From NCBI GenBank assembly GCA_024500155.1, contig CM044857.1, positions 6,574,501 to 6,638,500 on the forward strand: DNA of 64,000 nucleotides, read 5' to 3'. A program made the position numbers and the translations under genes. The notes under the pieces are model-generated. The model did no database searches. It saw only the letters and a list, made by a program, of their open reading frames with translations, and was not told the DNA's origin. Position 1 is the first letter of the stretch. The number at the start of each line of letters is the position of its first letter. Shown here piece by piece: positions 15,469-27,455 of this stretch. Source of the stretch: Chenopodium formosanum (Eukaryota; Streptophyta; Magnoliopsida; Caryophyllales; Amaranthaceae).

Positions 15469-17840
15469 ATGTCTCGACAACGCGGTTCTGGCTCACGTTC
15501 TCGTGGGGCTCACCGAGAGGACGAGCCCGTCGACGTCGGCGAGGGGACCTCCACTAGCCTTGGGGAATTCCCTGGGTGGGATGGGCGTACCTTGTACTTC
15601 GCGCCCCAATTCCATATCTCAAAGCGCGTTAGGCTCATGATGATCGACGAGCGGGTTTGTTGCCACGGTTCAGGCAACGACACCATAGGTCAGCTGTTAG
15701 ATTCTTACTTTCGCAACAACGGAGAGTTGCTTGCGCTATGGGAGTCTTGTGGTCTGACTCCATTGTTGCAGACTACTCGGGCTCTCTATTCTTTGAAGTC
15801 AAGCCGTTTCTTGGTTCGTGCTTTGGTGGAGTTCTTTTGGGACACTACCAACACGTTCCACTTTCCTTGGGGCGAGATGACTGTCACTCCCCTGGACTTC
15901 TCTTTCATCACCGCATTGGAATTCCGATCAGCTGCAGTTCCTTTTGGTAGTGATACTACCCTTTTCTCTCCTGAGGTAGAGGAGCTACTGGGCCCCATTG
16001 TTATTCGGGCCCGCGGTGAGTCTCGACCGCTACAAATGAGTAGCCGATCCATTCGTCGGTCTGTGCTAATAGAGGCTTTTTAGGATAATGTGACCACCTT
16101 GGAGTAACGGGTGCGCATTTTTGTTTTGATTCTTCTATCAGGGTCCTTCTCTCCTAACAAGGGTAGCCGAGTGCTGCTCTACTATTTGCCTGCTCTTCGC
16201 GACCTTCGAGAAGTCGGGACTTTTGACTGGGCCAGCTTGGCCTATACTGACTTCCTACTAGGATTGTGACTCGCCTGTCGTCAGCGCACTTTTGACGAAG
16301 AGGTCACACTTTCAAGCTTTTGGAGGATCGTAGTGGTATACTCTATTCCTCTTGACGAAAGGTTTATTTTTGTCGTTTAGTTTGCCGACGTTACCATGTT
16401 GTTACAAGTCTGGTTTTACGAGTATATGCCATCTTTGGCGCCAGCTAGGCCTTCGCCTCGAGAGCTCCCCATTGCTGCTAGTTTGGGAGGCTGTTATACG
16501 GACCAGACTGCTACTGTGTTTGAGAGTTGCTTCTCTCAGTATGCGTTGCTTGTCATTTTCATTCACTCTTTTGAATAGGATTTCTACTCATGAGTGTTTG
16601 TCTTGCAGGGACCTCAGGTTATCTTTCGCCCATGGGTTGATTTTAACGTCCCCGCGCTAGCTATCCAGCTCAACAACGCTACTTTCAGGGGACATATGAT
16701 GCTGTGGTATACTTGGGCGAGAGAGTCGCGATTCAGTACTCTTCGGATTCTTTTGTTGTTCTCACCCATCCTCCATGGCATATGATGGATTAGACGGACC
16801 TAAGAGTTTATATAGGTAAGTCGCTAGCTGGTACGGAGTGGCAGCGTCATAGCCAACCGAATCGGAGCTATGGTGAGAGGCTTTTGCCACGGTTAGCTCC
16901 ACCACCTTGTCCGTTAGAGGAGGCGGAGGTACGTTTTTCATTGTATAATTTTTTTTCTCTTCTTGTTTTTGGTAGCCCCAGGAAATTCTAACCTCTTAGA
17001 TTTTATTTTTGCATGCTGCGGTGACGGCTGCGGAGTTTGTACCTCCACCGATGTCCATTACTTATTAGGGGTCTTTCGGCCCGGTTAAGGAGATGATTCC
17101 TCTGGCCCCTGAGGAGTGGCACTTTGTGGAGAGGTCGATACCTTGCCACCAGACCTAGGTGAGTCATCTATCATCATTTTATTTGCATGCATGTTCTTTG
17201 ATTGTTCCTAACTTTATTGCTTGACAGTTTTCTCGCGAGGTGATGACGAGGATGGCGAGAGGTATGGACGCCTTTCATTATCACCTCGTGAGATTGAGTC
17301 ACCAAGCTAGTTGTCGTCGTGCGAGCGATGGCACAGAGGTATTTCTTTTCGACTTTTACTTTATTTTTGCTTTAATTATTTTTCTTGTATTTGACTCGGC
17401 TTGTTTTTCTACTTCAGCATGTTCCTCCATCACGTCCTCGTGCGAGACCCGAGGATCGGAGAGAGAGATCCGGGTCTGGCTCGAGGCGTTGTCGCACTTC
17501 GGCTGATAACTAGGGTGGTCGAGCGAAGTCGCATCAGATTGTGGTATTGGAGGGTTCCAGGTCTTCTTCCGAGGGTGCATCGAGGAGGCCGACTATTCAG
17601 AGAGACGCGACATCATCTCCTTTTATGGGTGATAGGATGTACGAGGTTGGCTCGTCGTCGCAGCAGCCACAACAGCTTCAGTAACCGGGCCCTCAACAGG
17701 GTGAGCCAGGATGGGCTGGCCCTACTCTTTTGCTTCCGACAATTAGTGATCCTGAAGCTGGTGAGGGATTGACTCCTCGGACTATGCAGTGCTTGGATAC
17801 ATTTGGGGTTCCTCGGCATTTGCGTCCTCCGGCGCCGTAG
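15469..17840 (+). pseudogene. Plant mobile domain (PMD) protein, multi-exon, broken (antisense within Tat element)
   Basis: The ATG at 15469 opens about 204 codons. Residues about 120-140 read VEFFWDTTNTFHFPWGEMTV, the WD-x-x-x-TFHFPWGEMT signature of the PMD family. Further matching pieces are LLQVWFYEYMPSLAP (about 16400) and GPQVIFRPWVDFNVPAL (about 16610). Splice-like boundaries are visible: GTATAC..TTTAG near 16334-16380, TCTTGCAG before 16611, GTGAGTC at about 17159 paired with TTGACAG near 17227, so the source was an intron-containing host-type gene. In-frame stops (for example after residue 204) make it a pseudogene. It faces opposite to gag-pol. PMD proteins of known function act in chromatin silencing and development; a function here is not shown. 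Confidence 0.7.
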
Positions 17841-17928
17841 TTGTACCTGTACTTTTTATTTGACTTTGTAGGACTTTGCTTTAACACTTATTTTAGATAT
17901 ATTGTATATACATCCCATGATTACTATG

Positions 17929-19994
17929 TGTAGACACCCAAATGTGTCTCCCAAAAACCAAACCCAGTGATGAATACCTTTCATGTCATTTGATTATCGA
18001 ACAAAGCGAAAGTGTGAAAAGTCTAGTGATGAGGATGTGTTTTTATTAAAATATCTCTTCTTTCTGTTTTTGAAAATATTTCTTTTCTCACCCTGTTTTA
18101 TGAAAACGTGCATTCTAGTTTAGTTTGGTCCATGATATGGGTCCCATAATAGTGTAGTTGGACGGGGCTTGAAAAGACCTTTCCAACGATATATTATAAG
18201 CCCAATTCCGATGAATAATGAGGAAGTTATGGCCAAAATACTAAACTGAGCCCAAACCAGATTTTACCTACGACCCAATGATCGTGTGGAGGGTCCAAAG
18301 GTTTAATACCATTCCTAAACTAATTAGGATTTATTAGAAGCTTTATAAGTTTCTAAAAGATCTTAATTATCCTTTTTGAAAAGATAAGATCATACAATTT
18401 GAAATTGAATAAAAACTTTCCTTTTTTAAAACTTTCCTTTTTTAAGTCCTAATTCTATTCGAATTTAAAGATGTTCAAAGACAGTCAGATATTGTTTTCG
18501 TGCCTCATAATATCCAAATATTATATGGTTGGATAGATCTTGAAATTATCTTTCCAATGATATATTATAATATTAATTCCGAGCTATAACGAAAAAGATA
18601 TTAAAGAAATACGAAACTCTATACAAAACTGACACCGTCCCACTATTTTGGCCATATATTTTTATATACATAAGATTTTAATCTGATTCTAATTGGGTTA
18701 GAAAGTATACTTCAAGATATTTCCAACGACATATTATATGACTTATTTGGACTTCCTAAACAAAAGATATGATAAAAACAAAATTCGCAAAAACTGCTGA
18801 CCGACGAGTTTTATTTCGATTCGAATTCGGATTCTTTTCTTATTCTTCGACTCTATTTTTTCCTATAAATAGAGGTCATATCTCCCTTTTTTCAATAATC
18901 TACAATCAACAATCATCTCTCTCTTTTCTCTCTCTAAAGCTAGAAGCCTTCTCTCTCTATTCTTTTTCTAAACCTTCCCTCTCACAAAATTCCTCATACA
19001 TTAGCTCTAGACACACCTAGCCAAGTTCGAAGTTGCCTTTGCCATAGACGTGAAAGGTTATAATTTCTGAGGGTTTGGTCCCAAATCCCTATTTCAATTA
19101 TTTAGTTTAATTGTTTGATTTATTATTTTCCTTGAAGTTACTGACGCGTGTATTTTGTTATTAGAAAGAGATACGAGACATCTAAGTAAGTGATTTAATT
19201 ACTTTCTTTTTCTATAGAAATAATGCTTTAATCATATTAATTCCTAGTATCATGTTTAGGATTAACTAATATTTATGATATTATCATGATGCTTCCTATT
19301 TCTTTCCTAATATCATGTTAGTGTCATGTTAGGGATAAAGATTTGATATTTAATGTTTAGTGACATGCTAGGGTTTGCTATTAATGTTGTTAGTATCATG
19401 CCTAGGATCTTGCTAATATTATTATGCTTTGAGATTGAGATTATTATGATTGATGATGATGATTATTATGTTGCTTGATATTTATTTTTATTGTTATTGC
19501 TTGATCACACCCTCTCTTGCAGGTTTAAAGGGAATTTGTACTTGTAATCACGATAAGATAATTAATAATCTTGTTTAGGGCTAATATGATTATAATTCAA
19601 GTGATCACCAATAATAGATTTGTTTGTGCATTAAATTCAACCAACATAGACTAAACAGGTTTAGGGTTAACCTATTGATCGTATGTTAGTCAGAAAGCGC
19701 ACATGAATACGAGTAGAATAAAGAAGAGGCCTATTTTATAGGGCGAGTTCTTTCTCTTTTAGATTGGATTCGTACCGTCATCCCCGAACACCAGTCATGG
19801 TCCAGACCTATTGGAGTTGACGATCTCATGGATCATTTAGGGGTGTAACCTTCACCCCGTGAACGGTTTACAAGTTCCTAAAACTTGTTAGCGACTCTTT
19901 TTCTCTAGCTTCCTTCCCTTTGGACGCCACCATGCTTAAGTGTATGATCACAGTGGGGTTCAAGTTTGGGGTAATGCTTGAAATATTCCCTGCA
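17929..19994 (+). repeat. Solo LTR of the TGTAGACACC family, perfect TSD
   Basis: TGTAGACACC...TTCCCTGCA, 2066 bp, flanked by CTATG at 17924-17928 and 19995-19999. No PPT precedes it and no primer site follows it, so it is a solo LTR formed by LTR-LTR recombination after insertion. It is in plus orientation, opposite to the host Tat element. TATAAATAG lies at 18864-18872. It carries no CpG island. It separates the two antisense genes. Confidence 0.9.
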
Positions 19995-19999
19995 CTATG

Positions 20000-20060
20000 T
20001 TATTTATCTTTTACATTTTTATTTTTCATTTTATGTGCATGTAACTGTGTGCAAGAATTG

Positions 20061-20091
<31 letters not shown>

Positions 20092-20315
20092 GCACAAAAA
20101 ATTCCGTCATTTTTATAACTAATGGAGGGTATCCGACTTCCTCCCCCAAAAAGAAAAAAAGATAAATAAAATTGAGTTTGACTAAAAATAATCAAAAGGG
20201 GATAAGTGTTTGAAAGAAAATTGCCAAAAATAAGTTTGGATTAGGCTTTGAAAAGAATTAAAACTGTAAAGTCAAAGTATGAATCCGAGTCAAAGTCGGA
20301 TAACACATGGTCAGC
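20000..20315. other. Tat 3' region between solo LTR and second antisense gene
   Basis: A T-run of about 30 bases at 20056-20090, a CCCCC tract near 20143, then AT-rich sequence. No gene is seen. It is contiguous with 17841-17923 once the solo LTR is removed. Confidence 0.4.
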
Positions 20316-20442
20316 TTAGCGCGTTATTCTAACACGGCTAAAATAGAACCATCACTGCGCGACACTTCTGTCGCAACGCGATGGTTTTATTTCTCCGAAT
20401 TCTTTTGGGATTCGGTTTTCGTCAGGTTCTGTTTATAAAAAG
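20316..20442 (+). promoter_or_regulatory. CpG island plus TATA box upstream of second antisense gene
   Basis: The island 20316-20385 contains TGTCGCAACGCGATGG. It is followed by TATAAAAAG at 20434-20442 and an ATG at 20519, 77 bases downstream. The spacing fits a pol II promoter reading the antisense gene. The layout copies that seen in the LTRs. Confidence 0.5.
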
Positions 20443-20518
20443 CCCCCAAATCCGTCGATTACAGCATAAGTCGAGCAGATTAAAATATTTAGCTTATTAA
20501 TTTTCACTCAAAATAGCC

Positions 20519-22032
20519 ATGTCTAAGACTTTAAGTGATTTACTCGTGAGTGGTGCCGGTCTTTGACTACCAACGAGAGGAAAGAGCTTGAATTTTTCCA
20601 CTTGGGGGGTTTATATGGTATTAAGGGGGTAGATCTTGACATAGATTTTATTCATACCACCTTAGAATATTGGGATTCAAATACCCATTGCTTTAAATTT
20701 GGTTATGAAGAAATGTGCCCTTTACCAGAAGAATTTGGTGCCATTCTTGGCTTCCCGTCTTTAGATCTTGCGGTAATTCCTAAGGTGAGAAAATATTATT
20801 ATAAGGATTTTGAGCGTTTTCTTAACCTTAGAGATAGGGACTTAAAAGACATAGTACAAGGGAATGTAGTAAATTTAAAAGAATTTACACGCTTTTTTTT
20901 TGATATACCACGTTCTGAATCTTTTCATGTTTATAGGAGGAGGGCTTTCCTCTTTTGCATGTTTAGCCAATATCTTCTTACTAGTGGATATATCCATGAG
21001 GGTCAAGCAATTGTAGCATCTGTCATGGAGCAAATTGAATCAGGGAGAAATCCAATGTCATTAATCGTTAGAGAAGCTGTGCTTAGTTTAGATGGACTAA
21101 AAAGGGATCCGAAAGCACCTCTTAGAGGTTCTCCAATTTAATTACAGGTAGAAAATCAATACTTTTAATTACATAAATCAAAAATATTTAATTTTGTACA
21201 GCAATACTAATTTTTCTACATTGAATTTTTGCAGATTTGGCTAATGGAAAGGCTTGAATTAATTAGCCCTCCTGACAATATTGAAAGTATACACTCGATT
21301 GCCTTGTAAGAAGGAAGAAGCGCTTCTCCATAAAGATGGGCCGCCGGGGGTGGAGTAGAATCTTTGAAACTCGCGACTTTGCCATTAAATAGGTTGTTCC
21401 GTGGCGGAAAATTGAGAAGATGGTTGGTGTGAATAAACAACCTTTTTGCCGTCTTACAAGTTTGTCCAAATTAACCTTTTACTACCCTTCTAGAGTAAAA
21501 AGACAATATGGCCTTGCTCAAACTGTTCCTTCCGGGGATCTTCGTCGCCCTTATGAATTTCTCGTTTGGCAAGATATAGAAAGATTTGATGACTATTGTG
21601 TGCCAGACCTTTGTGGGAAGTTGTTACCTAAAAAGTTCCTCCTTCTTTGTGTAGAGATGTGAAGCAGTGGTTATTTGATAGATCTCAAAAGGACAAGAAC
21701 AAAGTCTGAAACATGTACAAGTCTAGTGTTAAAGATCGTCTAGGAGATAAGACAATTCCTCCTAAAGATCGTCTCGGTGCAAGAGTTGAATTCAAGACTC
21801 CTATTATGCTAAGAAGAAAAATACTACTAAGGGTAAGGAGAACAGAAAAACTGACTCCACAGAAAATAAAGTATGGGTTGAAAAGAAACATGGGGTAATG
21901 GCTATAGGAGAAACTATTGACACTAAGATTGTATGCAGATCTTCTAAGGGATCCCTATTAGTGAAAGAGATGGATGATGAAGAAGAGGCGGACAGAAATT
22001 GGAAAAGGGCCAGAAAAGAGAAGACATATTAG
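20519..22032 (+). pseudogene. PMD-like (DUF7745-type) retroelement-associated protein, intron-containing, broken (antisense)
   Basis: An ATG at 20519 leads to about 14 codons and a stop. One frame over, a 190-codon stretch follows (20563-21141) with CPLPEEFGAILGFPSL at about residue 55 and ESFHVYRRRAFLFCMFSQYL near residue 130. A canonical intron fits 21148-21234 (GTAGAA...TTTTTGCAG), after which IWLMERLELISPPDNIESI continues. Further pieces run to a basic tail NWKRARKEKTY ending at 22032. At least one shift and several stops break it. The family assignment is from pattern recognition only. It is distinct from the PMD gene at 15469 and also antisense to gag-pol. Confidence 0.6.
21148..21234 (+). 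other. Predicted intron in the antisense gene
   Basis: 87 bp, GT at the start and a T-rich tract followed by TTTTTGCAG at the end. It joins a 5' exon ending near LRGSPI to an exon starting IWLMERL. AT content is higher than in the flanking exons. Introns inside a retrotransposon antisense gene are compatible with mobility because the sense genomic RNA would not splice them. Confidence 0.5.
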
Positions 22033-22290
22033 AGCATTACTTTTACTATCAATTTACTAGTCAATTTTTATTTTTAAGCCTTTATTTTAATTCCATCAAT
22101 AATGTAATTTTATTTTTATTAATGCAATTTTCAGCTTGAAATTGACTTTTTTTTTTACATTGAATATTTTGTTAAAGCAACGAAAACAACTTGAATTAAT
22201 TTCAAAAATTGTTCGAGTACGGAAGTCGAAAAATTCCCGAAATTTTCCCAGATTGACTAAAACGAACTGACGCCGGAATTTTGGATTCAT

Positions 22291-22361
22291 TGCAGCGCGA
22301 CAAACCTGCCGCGACGCGATGGCTTTGTCATTGCGTGAGAGACATTGTCGCGGCGCGCTGG
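22291..22361. promoter_or_regulatory. CpG island between integrase end and antisense gene 3' end
   Basis: CGCGACAAACCTGCCGCGAC and TGTCGCGGCGCGCTGG units of the same type as in the LTR island. It lies 140 bp beyond the integrase stop. No TATA box is evident on either side, so a promoter role here is uncertain. Confidence 0.35.
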
Positions 22362-22501
22362 AATTGATTTATGTAAGCCGTTCGCCGGAGTGCAAGGGTT
22401 TGTAAAATTTAAAGTGGGCGCACCCTGTAAAGGGTTGCCTACGTATCCTTTCCTTTGGAATCAGGCTAAAAGTAGCTCTCTTAAGTATGTTACTGAAGTT
22501 A

Positions 22502-23620
22502 TCATGGGTAGAATTTCTTAAGTTGGTCAAAGTTCGTCATAATTGAGAATTCATTGCCATCCATATCAGTTAGTTTTGCGGCACCTCCTGATAGGATAGT
22601 TTTGACGATGTATGGTTCGAACCAATTAGGCCTAAATTTGCCTCTTGGGTTTAGAACATTTTTCCTTAATGCTTTTAGCACCAAGTCCCCTACTTTGATG
22701 TTTCTTGTCTTGACCTTTTTGTTAAAGTGTCTAGCAATGCGAGTTTGGTAGCATTGAGTATGATATAGAGCTTCTAGTCGTTTTTTATCGAGTAAAATTA
22801 GCTCTTCATATCTTGCTCTAGTCCATTCGAACTCATCGAGTTTACTTTCCAACGTGATCCGTAGGGAAAGTATTTCAAATTCCACAGGTTGTACGGCATC
22901 CATTCCATAGACTAAGGAAAATGGCATATTTCCAGTGGATGAACGAATTGACGTGCGATAACCCCAAAGAGCGAAATGGAGTTTGTCAGGCGAATCCTTT
23001 TAATTTTTTGTCATTTTTTTGATGATAGTCTTTAAGTTCTTATTGGCTGCCTTTATTGCGCCATTTGCTTGAGGCCTGCATAGGGAAGAGTAATGATGTT
23101 GAATACCACATTTTTGAAGCAATTCTTCACATTCCACTTGAAAGTGAGTTCCATTGTCACTTATCATTTCATGTGGGACTCCATATCGACATATGATGTT
23201 CCTTTCGATAAAGAGTGCTACATGTTTTGTAGTGAGTTTTGCATATGATGCTGCTTCAACCCATTTTGTGAAGTAATCAATTGCTACTAGGATGTATTTA
23301 TGGCCTCCTGTCCCAAGAGGAGTGATTTTTCTAATAATGTCTATACCCCATGTTGAGAATGGCCACGGTGATGTATAGGTGTAAAGAAGTGATGGAGGAA
23401 CATGTTACAAGTTAGCGTATATTTGGCATTTAGTGCATCTTTTTACATATTGATGGCAATCCCTATTCATGGTAGTCCAATAATATACTTGTCGCATTAC
23501 TTTTTGGGCTAGCACTTTGCCATTCATGTGAGTTCCACATACTCCTTCGTGGATTATTCTCATTGCTCTTTGAGCTTCCTTTTTTGCCTACATATAGAAG
23601 ATCTCTACCTTTAGGTACCC
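22502..23620 (-). pseudogene. Tat integrase, catalytic glutamate replaced
   Basis: An HHCC zinc-binding region (IIHEGVCGTH, then CTKC) lies at about 23430-23580. The core shows AIDYFTKWVEA and SDNGTHF for the two aspartates. The expected glutamate in the NGA(V/I)EAANKN pattern is lysine (codon at 23051-23053). The C-terminal domain, 22502-22927, is open for 141 codons (MPFSLVYGMDAVQPVEF to the end). A stop lies near 23000 and another after the HHCC region. An integrase lacking the glutamate would be inactive. Confidence 0.8.
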
Positions 23621-24269
23621 TTTTATGTAGCTTGTCATTTATGAGTACATATTGGGAAGCCAAAAGTCTTAGTGCTCGTTCCGCTTTTTCGTCAACGTGA
23701 AGTGGATATTCTCCTTTGGTGACATAGTTGAGGATGTCAGTATACCAAGGTTCTTCCTCCTCTTCTTCTCCTTGAACTATTTCATCATCTTCTATGGCTT
23801 GGATGTAAGCCAGTTTATGCTTTTTCTCTATTGTTAAAGGCATTTTCTCAATTTCCTTAGGAATTATAACCATTGAGGCTAGCGTTGCCAAGGCATCAGC
23901 AAACTGATTTTCTTCCCTAGGTAGATATGTGTATTCTACATTTTCGAGTTGATCAGTAAGAGTTTCCAAATATGTTTGATAAGGAGCTAAGCTTTCACTC
24001 CTTACTTTCCATCTTTTGGAAATCTGATTGATGATTAAGGAAGAGTCTCCGAATATTCGAAGTTTGTTCACTCCTAATGCCAAAGCTGTTTCGAGGCCTA
24101 CCACACATGCTTCATATTCCGTAGCATTATTGGTAACGTCGATATCCAACTTTATGGAGATTGGGACGTGTTCTTCTTTAGGTGTTACTAATAATACTCC
24201 TACGCCACATCCTTTTTGGTTTGAGGCTCCGTCGAAGTATAATGTCCAAGTATCATCTTCCGTAACCAT
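23621..24269 (-). pseudogene. Second (archaeal-type) RNase H of Tat lineage
   Basis: The reading TLYFDGASNQKGCGVGVLL, NNATEYEACVVGLE, IFGDSSLIINQ and NQFADALATLAS gives the four acidic catalytic positions D, E, D, D in order. The whole domain sits in one open frame (23463-24269). This additional RNase H between the RT-linked RNase H and integrase is the hallmark of Tat/Ogre elements. The domain itself looks intact, but it lies in a broken polyprotein. Confidence 0.85.
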
Positions 24270-24331
24270 TAAGTCTTCGTTTGGAAAATCATTCTCATGT
24301 ATTGGTGTCGAATCATCTATTGGGAAATCTG

Positions 24332-26515
24332 CTAAGAAACCGAGACCATTGATCCTTTAATAGCCTTTTGAGGCATGAATCTTTCATCGAATTGTGCTAA
24401 GTTTACTATCCATCTTGATATTCGCCCGTTAAGTGTAGATTTCTCGAATAAATACTTAAGTGGGTCCATTCGAGATACCACATAGACTGTATAGACGAAC
24501 ATGTAATGTCTTAACTTGGTTGTGGCCCACACTAGTGCGAGGCACAATTTCTCAAGTGGTGTGTAGCGTACTTCATACTCGAGCATCTTTTTACTTAAGT
24601 AGTAGATGTCGTTCTCTTTACCTTCTACTTCTTATGCAAGCATAGCTCCCATTGTCTCTTTAGTGACTATTAAGTACAATCGAAGAGGGATCCTAGAAGC
24701 GCTGGTGCTAATACAGGAGGATTAGCAAGATAAGATTTGATCTTTTCAAAGGTTTTTTGACACTCATCGTCCCATATAACTGGCACGTTCTTTTTAAGCT
24801 TCTTGAATATTGGTTCACATATTGTGGTTAGCTTGGATATGAACCTACTTATGTATTGCAACCGGCCAATAAATCCTCGAATTTGCTTTTCGGTCTTGGG
24901 CAACAGCATTGACATTATTTCTTTGATCTGGTTGGGTCTATCTCTATCCCACTAGATCTAATGACGTAACCCAAGAGTTTCCCTAAGGTGACTCAAAAAG
25001 CACACTTGGCTGGGTTTAGCCTCATGTTGTATTTTCTTAGCCTTTCGAAGAATTATCTTAGGGCTATTTGGTGTTGTGGACGATCTTTTGATTTCACAAT
25101 CATATCATCCACATAGACCTCGACTTCTTTATGCATCATATCATGGAGTAAGGTAGTAGCTGCTCTTTAGTAAGTGGCACCCGCATTTTTCAACCCGAAT
25201 GGCATTACCGTGTAACAGTAAGTGCCCCAAGGTGTTATGAATGTAGTTTTTTAATGTCTTATTCATCCATGAGAATCTGGTTGTACCCTGTGTACCCATC
25301 CATAAACGAGAGAAGTGCGTGATTTGCTGTGTCATCTACTAAAATGTCGATGTGTGGTAAAGGGAAGTTGTCCTTTAGACTTGCCTTATTTAGATCTCTG
25401 TAGTCGACACACATTTTTACCCTTTCATCTTTCTTAGGAACTGGTACCACATTTGCGACCCATTCGGGGTATTTGGATACCCTAATAAAACCTACAGTTA
25501 TCTGTTTTTGAACTTCTTTTATTTAAGAGCTACGTCGGGTTTCATTCGAAGTAACTTTTGTTTTACAGGTTTCAATCTTGGAATTAGTGGTATTGTGTGT
25601 TGAGCTACCTCTCTATTTATTCCTGGCATATCTTCATATGACCAAGTAAACACATCGATAAAGTCTTTTAGTAGATTAATTATATCGGTTCTTTCTTCTT
25701 TACTAAAAGTTAGACCAATTTTAACTTCTATTTTAATGGTTGGATCTTTTGAGATATCAACCGTTTCAGTGTCTTCAATTACCGGTGTTTTGTTTTCAAG
25801 TGTTTTCATTGCCTTAATTATTTCTTCATCACTTTCATTGTTAGTTAAGCAATGCTCGTTATCTTGAGTAAGGGAATGACACGAGGAGTAAGAGAAAGAA
25901 GACATGTTATTGAATTCAGAAATCATTACATCAAACAAAGAAATGTCCATTAAGACTTGACTATTAACTATCCTAGGAGTAGATTTTGAAGTAGAAGGGA
26001 GAGAAGGAGATGCTACTATAGAGGGTTTAGAGGACTCGACTACAGAAGACTTGAATTCAGACTCGGACTCAAACTCAGACTCAGACGATTCAGACTTATC
26101 GAACATTGGTCCTTGTCCTTTTGTTATGGAGATCTTTCTTCCACTTGGTGTAGTGACCTTCACAGTCTTTCGCCATCCTTGAACTAATCCTTCTGCCAAA
26201 ATAATGAGCTTTGTGGGATAAAAATCTTCACTTTGCAAGGCTGTTTGGATAAGCGCAAAATTATCGTCGACGCACTTAGGCTCATTTTTCTCGTAGCCAA
26301 AGAGTAATCCCCATGACATTAAAGTCAAAACATGGGGGTGCTTTCTCTTTGTGAATAGGGGTTGCAATCTCATCTAAGAAACTACAATCCAAGAAGATTT
26401 CGAATACTGGTTGTCTTATCCCATCTATGACGAAGGGCTCAGGAAATTCGTAACATGGATAGTCCTCACCTTCTCTTAGGAATTGACCATTTAGAGTGAG
26501 TGGACATTGGTCCAT
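24332..26515 (-). pseudogene. Tat reverse transcriptase and first RNase H, broken
   Basis: The RT N-terminus reads DVFTWSYEDMPGI and PVKQKLLRMKPD near 25530-25640. Next come CVDYRDLNKASLKDNFPLPH (about 25390) and the catalytic YVDD at 25104-25115. The segment 24670-24915 is the connection (GFIGRLQYISRFISKL), and 24332-24586 is the RT-linked RNase H with EVRYTPLEKLCLALVWA. The N-terminal half (25519-26373) includes a serine-rich acidic linker. Frames change at least five times and internal stops occur. Confidence 0.85.
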
Positions 26516-27455
26516 TGGGATTTCTTTATTTTGAGTATGAGCATTCCTTCGTGCATTAATCTTTTCCCGGGCTTGCTTATAGTCTTTCGGAGTCGGTTCG
26601 AAACCAAGTCCAAAAGTATCTCATTTAGAAAGGCCAGGCGATTTCATTTGTATTGCTACTCCTTTCTTCTTTCCTAGAGTCATTCAAGGAAAGTGTCCTT
26701 GCTTTCGGAGTATGCGATTGACTATCATGTTTGAATGGAGGTTGTAGATAAGAGGGGTCTTCTCATCTTCGTCGATGAAAGAGACCTCTTCAGCATTGAA
26801 GCCCCATAAATCTTCATCATTCTCGTCATGCTCCACATTTATGAAGGGTTTGTCAATTTCTTTGATCCTCATTAGGGAAGCATCGATTGTGACGGGAATT
26901 CCTCCAACTATATCCTTTACTTGTTGATGAAGGGACGACCTTAAGGTCATGAAGCCAAGGGCGTCCCAATAACAAGTTGAACGAGGCTTTAATGTCTACC
27001 ACTTGAAAAGTAGTAGCATGCTCAATAACTCCTGCCGTGACATTCATCGTTATGGTTCCAAGAGCTTGGCGACGAGTGTTGTCATAAGATCTTATGCCTT
27101 GCGTAGATGGAGACAAATATTCATCTCTTATTCCTAGCATCCTCGCAGTTTGAAGTGGGAAAACATTAATCGCTGACCTATTATCTACAAGATTCATTGG
27201 GACATTTATTCTCTTGCAGATTACTGTGAGATTTAAGGCTTTATTGTGTTTATCACCTTCAGGAGGTAAGTCCTTGTCAGAAAAGGTGATTAGATTATTG
27301 GGACTAGGGAGATCGCTCGTGAGGAAATTGGCCAAGCCCTCAGGAGTGGTTTCTGATTCTATTCTTACTTTAGCCAAAGAATCCATTACCGCGACTCTAT
27401 GCTCACGGGATGTGGCTAGTAGTTTCCATACGTTCATCTCGACCTTGGAGGGCAT
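26516..27455 (-). pseudogene. Tat aspartic protease region, altered active site
   Basis: The minus-strand reading shows MNLVDNRSAINVFP, a Gypsy protease active site in which the glycine after D-N is arginine (codon 27177-27179). FNLLLGRPWLHDL is the downstream conserved part. A linker to RT follows through 26684-26950 in another frame. An aspartic protease without D-(S/T/N)-G would not be expected to process the polyprotein. Confidence 0.75.

Noticed and set aside
15786..16052. Minus-strand ORF opposite the PMD gene
   Set aside because: Shadow frame of a GC-richer coding stretch; the plus frame has the family motif.
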